NCBI GenBank assembly: GCA_027493375.1 | Contig: JAPVWO010000176.1 | Span: forward strand, 1 to 50,505 | DNA length: 50,505 bases | Source: Candidatus Multivorans thiocomprendens | Lineage (GTDB): Bacteria > Acidobacteriota > Thermoanaerobaculia > Multivoradales > Multivoraceae | Direction of reading: 5' to 3' | Shown here: in pieces, positions 24,754 through 32,761 of the stretch | Numbering within the stretch: the stretch's first letter is position 1 | Layout: the number at the start of each line of letters is the position of its first letter | The notes under the pieces: generated by a model | The model's input: the letters and a program-made list of their open reading frames with translations, nothing else | What the model was told of the DNA's origin: nothing | Database searches by the model: none | Position numbers and translations under genes: made by a program

Positions 24754-25803
24754 TCAGCCGCCGGCGATTGGCGCGATCCGGCTCGGGTCCTTGCGCAGGA
24801 GTCCGGCCAGCCTGGCGGCCAGCCGGTCCTGCTGGCGGCGCACCGCGTTGTCGTCTCCCCTGGCCCTGGGAATCCAGCCGCCCGCGATCATGCCGTGGCC
24901 GCCGCCGCGGCCGCCAGGTCCAACCAGGCGGCGCATGATGCGGGAAGCGTCGGCGCGGGTGTTCGTGGTCCGGATCGAGCAGTACAGGCGGTCCTCGTGG
25001 AGACCGCTGCACATGGACCAGGTGCAGCCTTCCAGGCGCAGCAGCAGGTCGGCGATCTCGGGAACGATGTCGGGCTGGGCCACCGGGCCGAGCCGGCTCA
25101 GGATCAGGGTGTCCACGCCGTAGAGGTTGGCCAGCGCCTCGCGCAGTGTCTCGAAGTAGTTCAGGGGCAGCCTGGGGTTCCGAATCCGGCCCAGCAGACG
25201 TGGCAGAGCCTGAGCGTTGAAGTGGTCGTGGATCGCGCGGTCCGCGGCGCTGGAGCCGCGGCAGAAGTCGAGGGTCTCGCTACGAATCGCGTAGACGATC
25301 GCGGTTGCTTCCCGGCGGGTGACCGGCACCCCGGCGGCGAGCAGGTACTCGGCGGCGATCGTGGCGGCGGCGGCATAGTCGGTTCTGAGGTCGTGGAATG
25401 GCGTTGCGGCCGTGCCGGGACGGGGCGGATGGTGATCGATGACGACGTCGGGCATCCGCTCGGCCGGCAGCGGGCTGTTGCCGGTCGCGAACTGACAGTC
25501 GACCAGCGCCACATGGCGGTAGTGGGCGAGCTTCAGCCGCCGGGCCTGGCTGAAGTCGAGGTCGAGGGAGCGAACCATCTCCTGGTTCTCGGCCCGGCCG
25601 ATGATGCCGCCGTAGGCCGGCGTGGCGCGGCGTCCGAACCCGGAGCGCAGGACCTTCGCCAAAGCGGCCGCGGCGGCCAGTGCATCGGGGTCCGGGTTGT
25701 TGTGGGTCAGGACGAGCCAGCGCGCCCGCGGATCCGTGTTCTCGATGTACTCGCGGAACGCGGCGAAGCGGCTCCGGGCCAGTTCGCTCAGCATCGGCTT
25801 CAT
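24754..25803 (-). CDS. DHH-family phosphoesterase (NrnA/RecJ-like)
   Basis: 349-residue DHH/DHHA1 protein. Metal-binding motifs are HNNPDPDALAAA near residue 54, LVDCQF, and VVIDHHPPRPG, the DHH signature. The C-terminal DHHA1 part has the glycine-rich GPGGRGGGHGMIAGGW. Such proteins act as oligoribonucleases or cyclic-dinucleotide linear-product phosphodiesterases (NrnA) or related exonucleases. Which substrate applies here cannot be told from sequence. The ATG at 25,803 is used; the region upstream in the same frame lies antisense to lgt. It is convergent to guaA and divergent from lgt, with 27 bases between the two start codons. Confidence 0.82.
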   Translation of the reverse strand: MKPMLSELARSRFAAFREYIENTDPRARWLVLTHNNPDPDALAAAAALAKVLRSGFGRRATPAYGGIIGRAENQEMVRSLDLDFSQARRLKLAHYRHVALVDCQFATGNSPLPAERMPDVVIDHHPPRPGTAATPFHDLRTDYAAAATIAAEYLLAAGVPVTRREATAIVYAIRSETLDFCRGSSAADRAIHDHFNAQALPRLLGRIRNPRLPLNYFETLREALANLYGVDTLILSRLGPVAQPDIVPEIADLLLRLEGCTWSMCSGLHEDRLYCSIRTTNTRADASRIMRRLVGPGGRGGGHGMIAGGWIPRARGDDNAVRRQQDRLAARLAGLLRKDPSRIAPIAGG

Positions 25804-25818
25804 GCTAGCGCCGCGGGC

Positions 25819-25824
25819 TAGGAT
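25819..25824 (+). promoter_or_regulatory. Candidate -10 box (TAGGAT) for lgt
   Basis: TAGGAT matches TANNNT and lies six bases before the lgt GTG in the short divergent gap. It would give a leaderless transcript. AGGA inside the same hexamer could instead act as a weak ribosome site, so the two readings compete. Confidence 0.3.
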
Positions 25825-25830
25825 CGACTC

Positions 25831-26631
25831 GTGATCTCGGAGCTGTTTCATATCGGTCCGCTCTCCGTTTCGCCGTTCGGGGTGATGCTGGTGGCGGCGC
25901 TGTTCGCGGCCAGCCTCCAGTTGCGCTGGGGCCTCCGGCAGGTGGGTTCGAGCGCTTCCCGTGCCGCGGACGACGCGGCCGCCCTGCTGCTGGCCGGCGC
26001 CGTGGGCGGCATCGTCGGCGGCAAGGCGTACTACGCGCTGCTGTATGGCGACTGGCGCCTGCTCTACAGCCGTGCCGGGCTGGTCTGGTACGGCGGGTTC
26101 CTGGTCGGCGCGGCGGCGGTGCTGCTGGTCATGCGGCGCCGGCGGATGCCGCTCTGGCCGTCCGCCGATGCCACCGCGCCCGCCCTGGCGCTCGGCTACG
26201 GCGTCGGCCGTATCGGTTGCCTGCTGGTCGGCGACGACTACGGCGTTCCCACCGACCTGCCCTGGGGCATGACCTTCCCGAAGGGTCCCATCCCCACCGT
26301 GGCCAGCGCGATGGAACGGGAGTTCGGCGTCGACCTGCCGCCGGACGTTGCCGCCGACGCCCTGGTCGCGGTACACCCCACCCAGATCTACGAGACCGTT
26401 ACCGCCCTGCTGATCTTCTGGTTCGGCAGGTCGCTGCTCGCCCGCGGGACGGTGCCGGGCGGGGTTGCGCTTCCGGTGGTCGGCCTGCTGTCGCTGGAGC
26501 GCTTCCTGGTCGAGTTCCTGCGCGCCAAGGACGATCGGTTCTTCGGCGTTCTGACAGTGGCTCAGTTGATCGCGATCGCCATTCTGCTTCTGGTCGCTTC
26601 GCTATGGCTGCACCGCCGCCGCGCGTCCTGA
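25831..26631 (+). CDS. lgt: Prolipoprotein diacylglyceryl transferase Lgt
   Basis: 266-residue membrane enzyme that adds diacylglycerol to the lipobox cysteine of prolipoproteins, the first step of lipoprotein maturation. Several membrane segments are visible. Family landmarks are VWYGGFLVGA, the Lgt signature region as GYGVGRIGCLLVGDDYG (the Asn of the E. coli GRxGN motif is replaced by Cys, as in a widespread Lgt subgroup), DLPWGMTFP, and AVHPTQIYE. A client is the class C beta-lactamase-like lipoprotein at 42,981. The GTG at 25,831 is supported by the family N-terminus. The 3' end overlaps thiD by 28 bases. Confidence 0.9.
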   Translation: MISELFHIGPLSVSPFGVMLVAALFAASLQLRWGLRQVGSSASRAADDAAALLLAGAVGGIVGGKAYYALLYGDWRLLYSRAGLVWYGGFLVGAAAVLLVMRRRRMPLWPSADATAPALALGYGVGRIGCLLVGDDYGVPTDLPWGMTFPKGPIPTVASAMEREFGVDLPPDVAADALVAVHPTQIYETVTALLIFWFGRSLLARGTVPGGVALPVVGLLSLERFLVEFLRAKDDRFFGVLTVAQLIAIAILLLVASLWLHRRRAS

Positions 26632-27449
26632 CGATCGCCGGTTCGGACTCCGGCGGCTGCTCGGGTGCCCCCGCGGACCTGAGGACGTTCGCGGCCTACG
26701 GGGTTCACGGACTGTGCGTTCTGACCGCGGTCACCGCCCAGTCGGCGGCCGAGGTGCGTGCGGTGGAGCCCCTGGGGCCCGACCTTGTGCGCCAGCAGTT
26801 GGAGACGGCCGAGGAGATCGGCATCGAGGCGATCAAGATCGGCATGCTCGCCGACGCGGCGACCGTTGAAGTCGTGGCAAACTGGCTGGAGCGGCTGCCG
26901 CCGACGCCGGCGGTGCTGGACCCGGTGCTCAGATCGACGTCGGGGACCGTGCTTCTCGACAGGGAAGCGGTGCCTGCGCTCGTGGAGAGGCTGCTTCCAC
27001 AGCTTCTGCTCGTGACGCCGAACCTGTTCGAGGCGGAGGCTCTCTCCGGGATGACGATCAATGGCCTGGAGGAAGCCCGCGACGCCGCTCGCCGGATCGA
27101 ACGGATGGGCCCGAGCGTTCTGGTCACGGGCGGCCACGGCTATCCGGCCGCCGCCGGATCGAACGGCGGCACCGCCGGAAGCGGCGGCGAAGTGACGGAT
27201 CTGCTGTTCGACGGCAACCGTTTCGAGGCCTTCGTCCACCCGAGGATCCGGACGCGCTGGCGGCGGGGCACGGGCTGTACGCTCTCTGCCGCGGTCGCTG
27301 CCGGCCTGGGCTGGCATCTGCCGCTCCAGGAAGCCGTACGGCGGGCAGTCGCCTTCGTCGAGCGCGCGTTGCGGGGTTCCTACCCGCTGGGGCGGAGCGG
27401 CGGACAGGGCACGCTCGATCCGATGGCGGGCCGCCGCGGCCGGCGGTGA
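26604..27449 (+). CDS. thiD: Hydroxymethylpyrimidine/phosphomethylpyrimidine kinase ThiD
   Basis: 281-residue ribokinase-fold kinase that phosphorylates HMP and HMP-P in thiamine synthesis. The start at ATG 26,604 lies within the lgt 3' end. Conserved parts are VLTIAGSDSGGCSGAPADLRTF (usual form GSDSSGGAGIQADLKTF), AVTAQ, IKIGML, VLDPVLRSTSGT and TPNLFEAEALSG. The anion-hole and catalytic segment is RGTGCTLSAAVAAGL with the expected cysteine. No other thi gene is seen nearby. The Gly/Ser/Ala insertion near residue 180 is unlike the core family but lies in a loop. Confidence 0.9.
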   Translation: MAAPPPRVLTIAGSDSGGCSGAPADLRTFAAYGVHGLCVLTAVTAQSAAEVRAVEPLGPDLVRQQLETAEEIGIEAIKIGMLADAATVEVVANWLERLPPTPAVLDPVLRSTSGTVLLDREAVPALVERLLPQLLLVTPNLFEAEALSGMTINGLEEARDAARRIERMGPSVLVTGGHGYPAAAGSNGGTAGSGGEVTDLLFDGNRFEAFVHPRIRTRWRRGTGCTLSAAVAAGLGWHLPLQEAVRRAVAFVERALRGSYPLGRSGGQGTLDPMAGRRGRR

Positions 27450-27505
27450 ATGCGAAGCGTAGGGAATGCCGCGGCCGGCGCGGGCGGTTTGCCGGATTGG
27501 TCCCT

Positions 27506-27511
27506 TATAAT
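27506..27511 (+). promoter_or_regulatory. -10 box TATAAT for a likely leaderless gene
   Basis: A perfect TATAAT in otherwise very GC-rich DNA, nine bases before the ATG at 27,521. No Shine-Dalgarno lies between them, so the transcript probably starts at or beside the ATG. No good -35 at 17 bases is seen. Confidence 0.5.
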
Positions 27512-27520
27512 CGACCTTCC

Positions 27521-29293
27521 ATGACTGGAACGCTCTCATTCCGATCGCCCGCGTTCGCTCTGGCACTGCTTGCCGGGTGGATGCTGATCGCTCCGCTTTC
27601 CCTTGGCGCCCAGGAGACGCCGTCCAGGCCGCCCGGCGCCACGTTCGAGGACACGGTCCACGTCAAGGTGATCAATGTCCAGGTCTTCGTCCGCGACCGG
27701 GACGGCAACCCCGTGACCGGTCTGACGAAGGACGACTTCGTCCTGCTTGAGCAGAAGCGTCCGGTACCGATCACGAACTTCTACGAGGTCCACGAACGGG
27801 TCAAGGTCGGCGCGGTTGCCGGCCTGGTGCCGGGCGAGCCGGAGCAGCACATCATCGACCGGCCCGGGCTTGCGCGCCGGAACTACGTCGTGCCCGAGGA
27901 CGAGCGCCTGAACCTGGTGATCTACGTCGACCACCACAACATCCGCCCCCAGAACCGGAACCGCTTCTTCCGCTACGTCCGGGAGTTCCTGCGCCAGCAC
28001 GTGACCCGCGACGACCGCGTCATGCTCCTGACCTTCAACCGTTCGGTGAAGGTGGAGCGTGAGTTCACGAGCGACCCTCAGATGATCGCCAACGCGCTGT
28101 ACGACCTGGAGAAGCACACCGGCGGCCGGACGATGTGGGACTCGGACCGGGCCGATCTGATCCGCGACATCGGCGAGGAAGATCGCGACTACCACTTCGT
28201 GCAGGGGCGCGTGCGGATCTACTCGCAGCAGATCTACAACGACATGCAGTTCACGCTCGACGGACTGAAGGACAGCGTCATCTCGCTGGCGGGCATGCCG
28301 GGCCGCAAGGCCTTCCTCTACGTCTCGGACGGGCTGCCGATGAGGGCCGGCGCGGACATGTGGGAGGCGCTGGACCAGCGCGGCCGCTCGGTCGACTCGA
28401 TCGAGTACAACCAGAACTTCTTCCTCGACTCGCTGCAGTACGACTCGAGCCGGCGTTTCACCGACATCGTCGACACGGCCAACGCGAACGAGGTCTCGTT
28501 CTACACCGTCGACGCCTCGGGGCCGATGGGGATCAACTCGCGAGACGCCTCGATGCAGGGCATGGCCTTCTCGTCGAACATCGACTCCGTCGCCCGGGAC
28601 AACATGCACTCTTCCGTCATGTACATGGCCGAGGAGACCGGCGGGCAGTACATCGTCAACACGAACAACTTCCGCGACGGCCTGAACCGGATCGCCCTCG
28701 ACTTCGCCAGCTACTACTCGCTCGGCTTCCAGCCGGGTCACGCGGGCACGGGCCGGAAGTACAACATCGATGTCGACCTCACGAAGGCGGCGCAGGAACG
28801 GCTCGGCCTCAAGCGTGAGCGCTTCGTCCGCCACCGCGAGAGCTACCGCGACAAGTCGGTCGACACGGAAATGACCGAAGGCACCCTGGCGGCGCTCAAG
28901 CTCGGCTACGAAAAGAACGACCTGGAGATCTCGCTGATCAAGGCGGACGAGATTCGCCGCGAGGAGCGGGGGCTCTACACGGTTCACGTCGACGTCCAGG
29001 TTCCGATCGGCGAGATGACCCTGGTGCCGGTGGGGACCGAGGGCGAGCACCTCCTGCGCGCCCGGATCTGGGTGCAGGCGCTGGCATCGAACGGCGACAT
29101 CTCCCCGCCCCAGGTCGAGCCGTTCGAACTCACGATCCCGGCCGGGGACCTGGAACGCGCCATGGAGAGCTACTACACGTACACGCTGCCGTTGATCATG
29201 AAGGAGGGCGACCAGCGCCTGACGGTGGCGGTGCGGGACGAGGTTGCCGGAGCAACTTCCTTCGTCACGCGGACCCTGCGTGTCGGCGCCTGA
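27521..29293 (+). CDS. VWFA-related domain protein, acidobacterial type
   Basis: 590-residue exported protein. A signal peptide (residues 1-30, hydrophobic FALALLAGWMLIAPLSLGA, cleavage near AQE) is followed by a short beta domain (VQVFVRDRDGNPVTGLTKDDFVLLEQ). A von Willebrand factor A fold follows at about 120-400, with LNLVIYVDHHNIRPQNRN in place of a canonical DxSxS metal site, then GRKAFLYVSDGLPM. The C-terminal half has YSLGFQPGHAGTGRKYNIDVDL and beta-rich repeats. This is the VWFA-related arrangement expanded in Acidobacteriota. Function is unknown; periplasmic or surface adhesion or assembly is a guess. The ATG at 27,521 is chosen over an upstream frame start because of the signal peptide and the TATAAT just before it. 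Confidence 0.85.
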   Translation: MTGTLSFRSPAFALALLAGWMLIAPLSLGAQETPSRPPGATFEDTVHVKVINVQVFVRDRDGNPVTGLTKDDFVLLEQKRPVPITNFYEVHERVKVGAVAGLVPGEPEQHIIDRPGLARRNYVVPEDERLNLVIYVDHHNIRPQNRNRFFRYVREFLRQHVTRDDRVMLLTFNRSVKVEREFTSDPQMIANALYDLEKHTGGRTMWDSDRADLIRDIGEEDRDYHFVQGRVRIYSQQIYNDMQFTLDGLKDSVISLAGMPGRKAFLYVSDGLPMRAGADMWEALDQRGRSVDSIEYNQNFFLDSLQYDSSRRFTDIVDTANANEVSFYTVDASGPMGINSRDASMQGMAFSSNIDSVARDNMHSSVMYMAEETGGQYIVNTNNFRDGLNRIALDFASYYSLGFQPGHAGTGRKYNIDVDLTKAAQERLGLKRERFVRHRESYRDKSVDTEMTEGTLAALKLGYEKNDLEISLIKADEIRREERGLYTVHVDVQVPIGEMTLVPVGTEGEHLLRARIWVQALASNGDISPPQVEPFELTIPAGDLERAMESYYTYTLPLIMKEGDQRLTVAVRDEVAGATSFVTRTLRVGA

Positions 29294-29345
29294 ACGGCGC
29301 CTGAACTCCGTCCGGCGATGACGCCGGCTTGAGGTCTCAGCCCCA

Positions 29346-29819
29346 ATGACCACGAAGATCGTCGAGGCTCTCGCGACCCTGAGCGGACTGGGAGGTTCGC
29401 TGGCACGGTCGGCGGCGGCGCTGCTGGAGGCCGAAGTCGAGCAACTGCGCTTCGACCTGGCGCGGAACTGGGCTCGTCTGCTCCGTCTGGTCCTGCTCGC
29501 CGCCTTTGTCTTCGGCGCCGTGTTCTGGGCGCTCGGCGCTCTGGTCTTCGCGGCGGGTGCGGGCCTGGCCCACGTGCTGCCGGTGTGGGCGGCGGCGCTT
29601 GCGGTGGCCGGCGGCCTTCTCGTGCTGGCGCTCATCCTGAGCCGGGTCGTTCGGGTGCGGGCGCGCCGGCTCGAGTCGCCGGTGGGCACCGTCAGGCGCC
29701 GCGTCGGCAGCCACCTTGACTTCTGGCGCGGCCTGCTGGACGACGAGGCCGTCCGCGGCGGTACGGCGCCGGGACCGGACGAGGGCGACGAGGGCGGCAC
29801 GCCAGGGGGAACGTCGTGA
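29346..29819 (+). CDS. Phage-holin-like/YqjE family membrane protein
   Basis: 157-residue protein with an N-terminal amphipathic helix (about residues 1-45), two adjacent membrane segments (about 47-72 and 77-102, Leu/Ala/Val rich), and a charged C-terminal tail. This matches the Phage_holin_3_6/YqjE group of small chromosomal membrane proteins, which are not proven holins. Function unknown; related genes in other bacteria appear beside DUF883/YqjD-type proteins. The stop overlaps the GTG of a second small membrane protein. Confidence 0.7.
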   Translation: MTTKIVEALATLSGLGGSLARSAAALLEAEVEQLRFDLARNWARLLRLVLLAAFVFGAVFWALGALVFAAGAGLAHVLPVWAAALAVAGGLLVLALILSRVVRVRARRLESPVGTVRRRVGSHLDFWRGLLDDEAVRGGTAPGPDEGDEGGTPGGTS

Positions 29820-30067
29820 GGCGGCAGTCGGAGGCGCGGGAACGGGCGGCGGCGCTGGCACGCCGCCGCGACGAGGTTCGCGAGGCGGTGGCGGACGTGA
29901 GAGGCGCCCTCGAACGAGTGGGCGTCCCTCGCCTAGCGGCCCTTTCCGGAAGGTCATCGCCCGGAAGATCATCTCCCGGAAGGGCCGGGGTCTGGGTTCT
30001 GCCGCTCGCGGCCGGCGCGCTCGGCATCGCCATCGCGTGGTCGTTGCGGCGACTCCGGAACAGGTGA
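29816..30067 (+). CDS. Small membrane protein, YqjK/DUF883-like arrangement
   Basis: 83-residue protein. Residues 1-38 form a charged helix (RERAAALARRRDEVREAVADVRGALERVG), followed by a Ser/Gly/Arg linker in which SSPGR occurs twice, and one membrane segment near the C-terminus (VWVLPLAAGALGIAIAWSL). Helix-then-single-membrane-anchor layout next to a YqjE-like protein recalls the YqjD/YqjE/YqjK set. The call rests on context; no family signature is conclusive. GTG overlaps the previous stop, and its stop overlaps the next GTG. Confidence 0.55.
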   Translation: MRRQSEARERAAALARRRDEVREAVADVRGALERVGVPRLAALSGRSSPGRSSPGRAGVWVLPLAAGALGIAIAWSLRRLRNR

Positions 30068-30732
30068 GCACGCGACGCCTGCTCCTCTTCGCCAGGGCGC
30101 CGATCCCGGGCCGGGTGAAGACCCGGCTGGTGGCGCCCGGAGGGCTCACGCCGGCGGGCGCCGCTTCGCTTCAACGCGCGCTTGTCGCGGATCTGGGACA
30201 CCGCCTGAGCGCCGGTCCCTGGGAACTCGTCCTGATGTGGGCGTCGACACCGGATGCGGAGCCCCCCTCGGACCTGGCGCCCGCCGCCGTGCCATGGCGT
30301 CTCCAGGAGGGGCGGGACCTGGGGGAGCGTCTCTACCGCGGGCTTCGCTGGGCGGCCGATGGCGCCGATCGGGTGGCGGCGGTCGGCAGCGACCACCCCG
30401 ACCTCGACTCCGCACGGGTAGAGGAGGCTTTCGAGGCGCTCGACGCCGGCCGCGAGGCCGTGCTCGGGCCGGCAGCGGACGGCGGCTACTACCTGATCGC
30501 GCTTCGGCGGGAGGCGCTTCACCGGCGCCTGTTCGAGGGCATTGCCTGGAGTTCGCCGTCGGTGTTCGGCGCGACGCTCACGCGTCTGGGCGAACTCGGC
30601 CTGGACACGGCGCTTCTGCCTGAGGCGCACGATCTCGACACGGTGGCCGACCTCGCCCGCTTCCGCCAGCGGCTTGAGCGTCGGGCCGAGTTGCGTTCGC
30701 TCTGTCCGCGCACCGCCGAGGTCCTTCTGTGA
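30064..30732 (+). CDS. DUF2064 / glycosyltransferase-like protein (TIGR04282 type)
   Basis: 222-residue protein with a nucleotide-sugar-transferase-like fold. It begins LLLFARAPIPGRVKTRLVAP, has AAVGSDHPDLDSARVEEAF and GPAADGGYYLIALRR, and ends in HDLDTVADLARF, all typical of the DUF2064 family. Members have been linked to arsenosugar or other glycoconjugate synthesis, but no related pathway gene is nearby, so the role is open. GTG 30,064 overlaps the previous stop and matches the family N-terminus; its own stop overlaps nnrDE. Confidence 0.8.
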   Translation: MSTRRLLLFARAPIPGRVKTRLVAPGGLTPAGAASLQRALVADLGHRLSAGPWELVLMWASTPDAEPPSDLAPAAVPWRLQEGRDLGERLYRGLRWAADGADRVAAVGSDHPDLDSARVEEAFEALDAGREAVLGPAADGGYYLIALRREALHRRLFEGIAWSSPSVFGATLTRLGELGLDTALLPEAHDLDTVADLARFRQRLERRAELRSLCPRTAEVLL

Positions 30733-32276
30733 GGGTCGTCACGTCCGAGGAAATGCGCGACGTCGAGGCCGCGGCGGTCGAGAGCCTCAGCGTGCCGGCG
30801 ATCGTCCTGATGGAGAACGCCGCGCGCGCGACCGCGGACGCGATCGTCGAGTGCTATCCGCGCGCCCGCCGGATCGCCATCGCCTGCGGCCGCGGCAACA
30901 ACGGCGGCGACGGGCTCGCGTTGCTCCGCGATCTCGCGACCCGCGGCTACGAGGCGACGGCCTTCGTTGCCGGTCCGCTCGATCGGCTGAGCGTCGATGC
31001 GACGAGCCAGTTCGTGTCGTGCGAACAGCTCGGACTCTCGCCGCGGTCGGTGCCGGAGCCGGCCGCGGACGACGAGGTGAACGAGGACTACGAACTCTGG
31101 GTCGACGCCCTGCTCGGTACGGGCCTCAACCGACCTGTCGAGGGACCCGTGGCGAACTGGGTCAACTGGTTCGGTCAGCGCCGCGGCGACGCGCCGCTCG
31201 TCTCGGTCGACGTGCCGACGGGCGTCGACGCGTCGGCGGCGATGCCCCCGGGTCCGCATGTGGCGGCCGATCTGACCGTGGCGTTGGGGTTTCCCAAGGT
31301 CGCGAACGTGCTGGCACCGGCCGCGGACGCCGGTGGCCGTCTGTGGATCGGTGATCTCGGCGTTCCGTTGCCCGAGCCGCCGCCGGGGCCGGGCGCCCTC
31401 TACCAGTCGCGACGGGAGGACCTCGTTGGTTGCCTGCGGACAAGGCAGCGCGACGCGCACAAGGGAACCTTCGGCCACGTCGTCGTCGCGGGCGGCTCGA
31501 CCGGCTATAGCGGCGCGGTGGTGCTGGCCGCACGAGCGGCGGTCAGGAGCGGCGCCGGCCTGGTGACGGCGGCAGTGCCCGAACATCTCGTTCAGGTGGT
31601 CGACGCCGGTTCGATCGAGTCGATGACCCTGGGGCTGCCGAAGCTGGGAAAGGGGTGGTCGCGCGACGCCGTCGAACCGCTGCTCCAGATGATCGTCGAG
31701 CGTGCCCTGCCCGGCGCGCTGGCTCTCGGCCCGGGCCTGGGGCTCTCGGACGATGCCCGCCTGCTGGCGCGACAGATCGTTGCCCGGAGCGCGGCGCCGG
31801 TCGTGCTCGACGCGGACGGCATCTCCGCCTTCGCCGGCCACGCCGAGGCGCTTCTCGCGCGCGACTCGGACCTGGTGATCACCCCTCATCCCGGAGAACT
31901 CGCCAGGCTCCTCGGCGTATCGGTGTCGGCGGTCACGGAAAGCCGCTGGGAGCATGCGAGGCGGGCCGCCCGCGAGACGGGCGCGGTCGTCGTGCTCAAG
32001 GGTCGCCAGACCCTGATCTCGGACCCCGCGCTGGGCACCTGGGTCAACCCGACCGGGAATCCGGGCATGGCGTCGGGCGGCAGCGGCGACGTGCTGACCG
32101 GTGTGATCGCGGGGCTTCTGGCCCAGGGACTCGATCCTCCCGCGGCCGCCCGGCTGGGCGTCTACGCTCACGGGCTGTCCGGCGATCTGGCGGCGGAGCG
32201 CTGGGGCGAGATCTCGATGGCGGCCTGCGACCTGGTGGACGAGCTGGGCGCCGCGTTCCAGTCGCTCGAAGCATGA
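30729..32276 (+). CDS. nnr: Bifunctional NAD(P)H-hydrate epimerase / ADP-dependent NAD(P)H-hydrate dehydratase
   Basis: 515-residue repair enzyme that restores NADH and NADPH from their hydrated forms. The N-terminal YjeF_N epimerase (residues 1-215) has IVLMENAARATADAI and the loop CGRGNNGGDGLALLRDL, with VDALLGTGLNRPVEGP. The C-terminal ribokinase-like dehydratase has HKGTFGHVVVAGGSTGYSGAVVLAARAA, VLDADGISAFAG, ITPHPGELARLLG and the active-site NPTGNPGMASGGSGDVLTGVIAGL. Two-domain architecture is the usual bacterial form. Overlapping starts join it to the gene before (GTG 30,729) and to tsaE after. Confidence 0.93.
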   Translation: MRVVTSEEMRDVEAAAVESLSVPAIVLMENAARATADAIVECYPRARRIAIACGRGNNGGDGLALLRDLATRGYEATAFVAGPLDRLSVDATSQFVSCEQLGLSPRSVPEPAADDEVNEDYELWVDALLGTGLNRPVEGPVANWVNWFGQRRGDAPLVSVDVPTGVDASAAMPPGPHVAADLTVALGFPKVANVLAPAADAGGRLWIGDLGVPLPEPPPGPGALYQSRREDLVGCLRTRQRDAHKGTFGHVVVAGGSTGYSGAVVLAARAAVRSGAGLVTAAVPEHLVQVVDAGSIESMTLGLPKLGKGWSRDAVEPLLQMIVERALPGALALGPGLGLSDDARLLARQIVARSAAPVVLDADGISAFAGHAEALLARDSDLVITPHPGELARLLGVSVSAVTESRWEHARRAARETGAVVVLKGRQTLISDPALGTWVNPTGNPGMASGGSGDVLTGVIAGLLAQGLDPPAAARLGVYAHGLSGDLAAERWGEISMAACDLVDELGAAFQSLEA

Positions 32277-32701
32277 TCTTACGCACGAAGAGCGCCGACG
32301 AGACCAGGCAACTCGGCGTCGAACTGGCGGCCCGGCTCCGGCCGGACGGTACGGCGCTCCTGTTCGGCGACCTCGGTTCGGGCAAGACGGTGCTGACGCA
32401 GGGCATCGCGGAGGGCCTCGGGCTGGACGCGGCCCAGGTCCAGTCGCCGACCTTCACCCTGATTCACGAGTACGACCGGGGTCCCGCTTCCGGCCGGGGA
32501 CCCGTGCGTCTCGTTCACGTCGACCTCTACCGCCTGGCGCCGGAGGAGGTGGAGGCGATCGGCGTCGACGAGTTCCTGGCGGGGGACGGGGTCAAGGTCG
32601 TGGAGTGGGCGGAGCGTCTTCCGCGGCCGCCGTCCGCCCTTGAAGTGCGGCTGCGCATGGGCGCCGGGCCGGAAGAACGGGAGGTCGAGATCAACTGTTA
32701 G
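32273..32701 (+). CDS. tsaE: tRNA threonylcarbamoyladenosine synthesis ATPase TsaE
   Basis: 142-residue P-loop protein needed with TsaB and TsaD to form t6A37 in tRNAs that read ANN codons. The Walker A is FGDLGSGKTVLTQGIAEGLG. SPTFTLIHEY, VHVDLYRL and VVEWAERL are the family's later motifs. The ATG at 32,273 overlaps the stop of the nnr gene (ATGA), giving the normal N-terminus (TKSADETRQLG). The TsaB and TsaD genes are not in this window. Confidence 0.93.
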   Translation: MILRTKSADETRQLGVELAARLRPDGTALLFGDLGSGKTVLTQGIAEGLGLDAAQVQSPTFTLIHEYDRGPASGRGPVRLVHVDLYRLAPEEVEAIGVDEFLAGDGVKVVEWAERLPRPPSALEVRLRMGAGPEEREVEINC

Positions 32702-32761
32702 GGTGCCGCCTCTGTCCGCCGAGGCAGCGCGAAATCAGACCAGGGAGAAGAGGAAGTACCG

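Noticed and set aside
25831..26631. Lgt inactive because of GRIGC in place of GRxGN
   Set aside because: The variant is common in a broad Lgt subgroup and all other motifs are intact.
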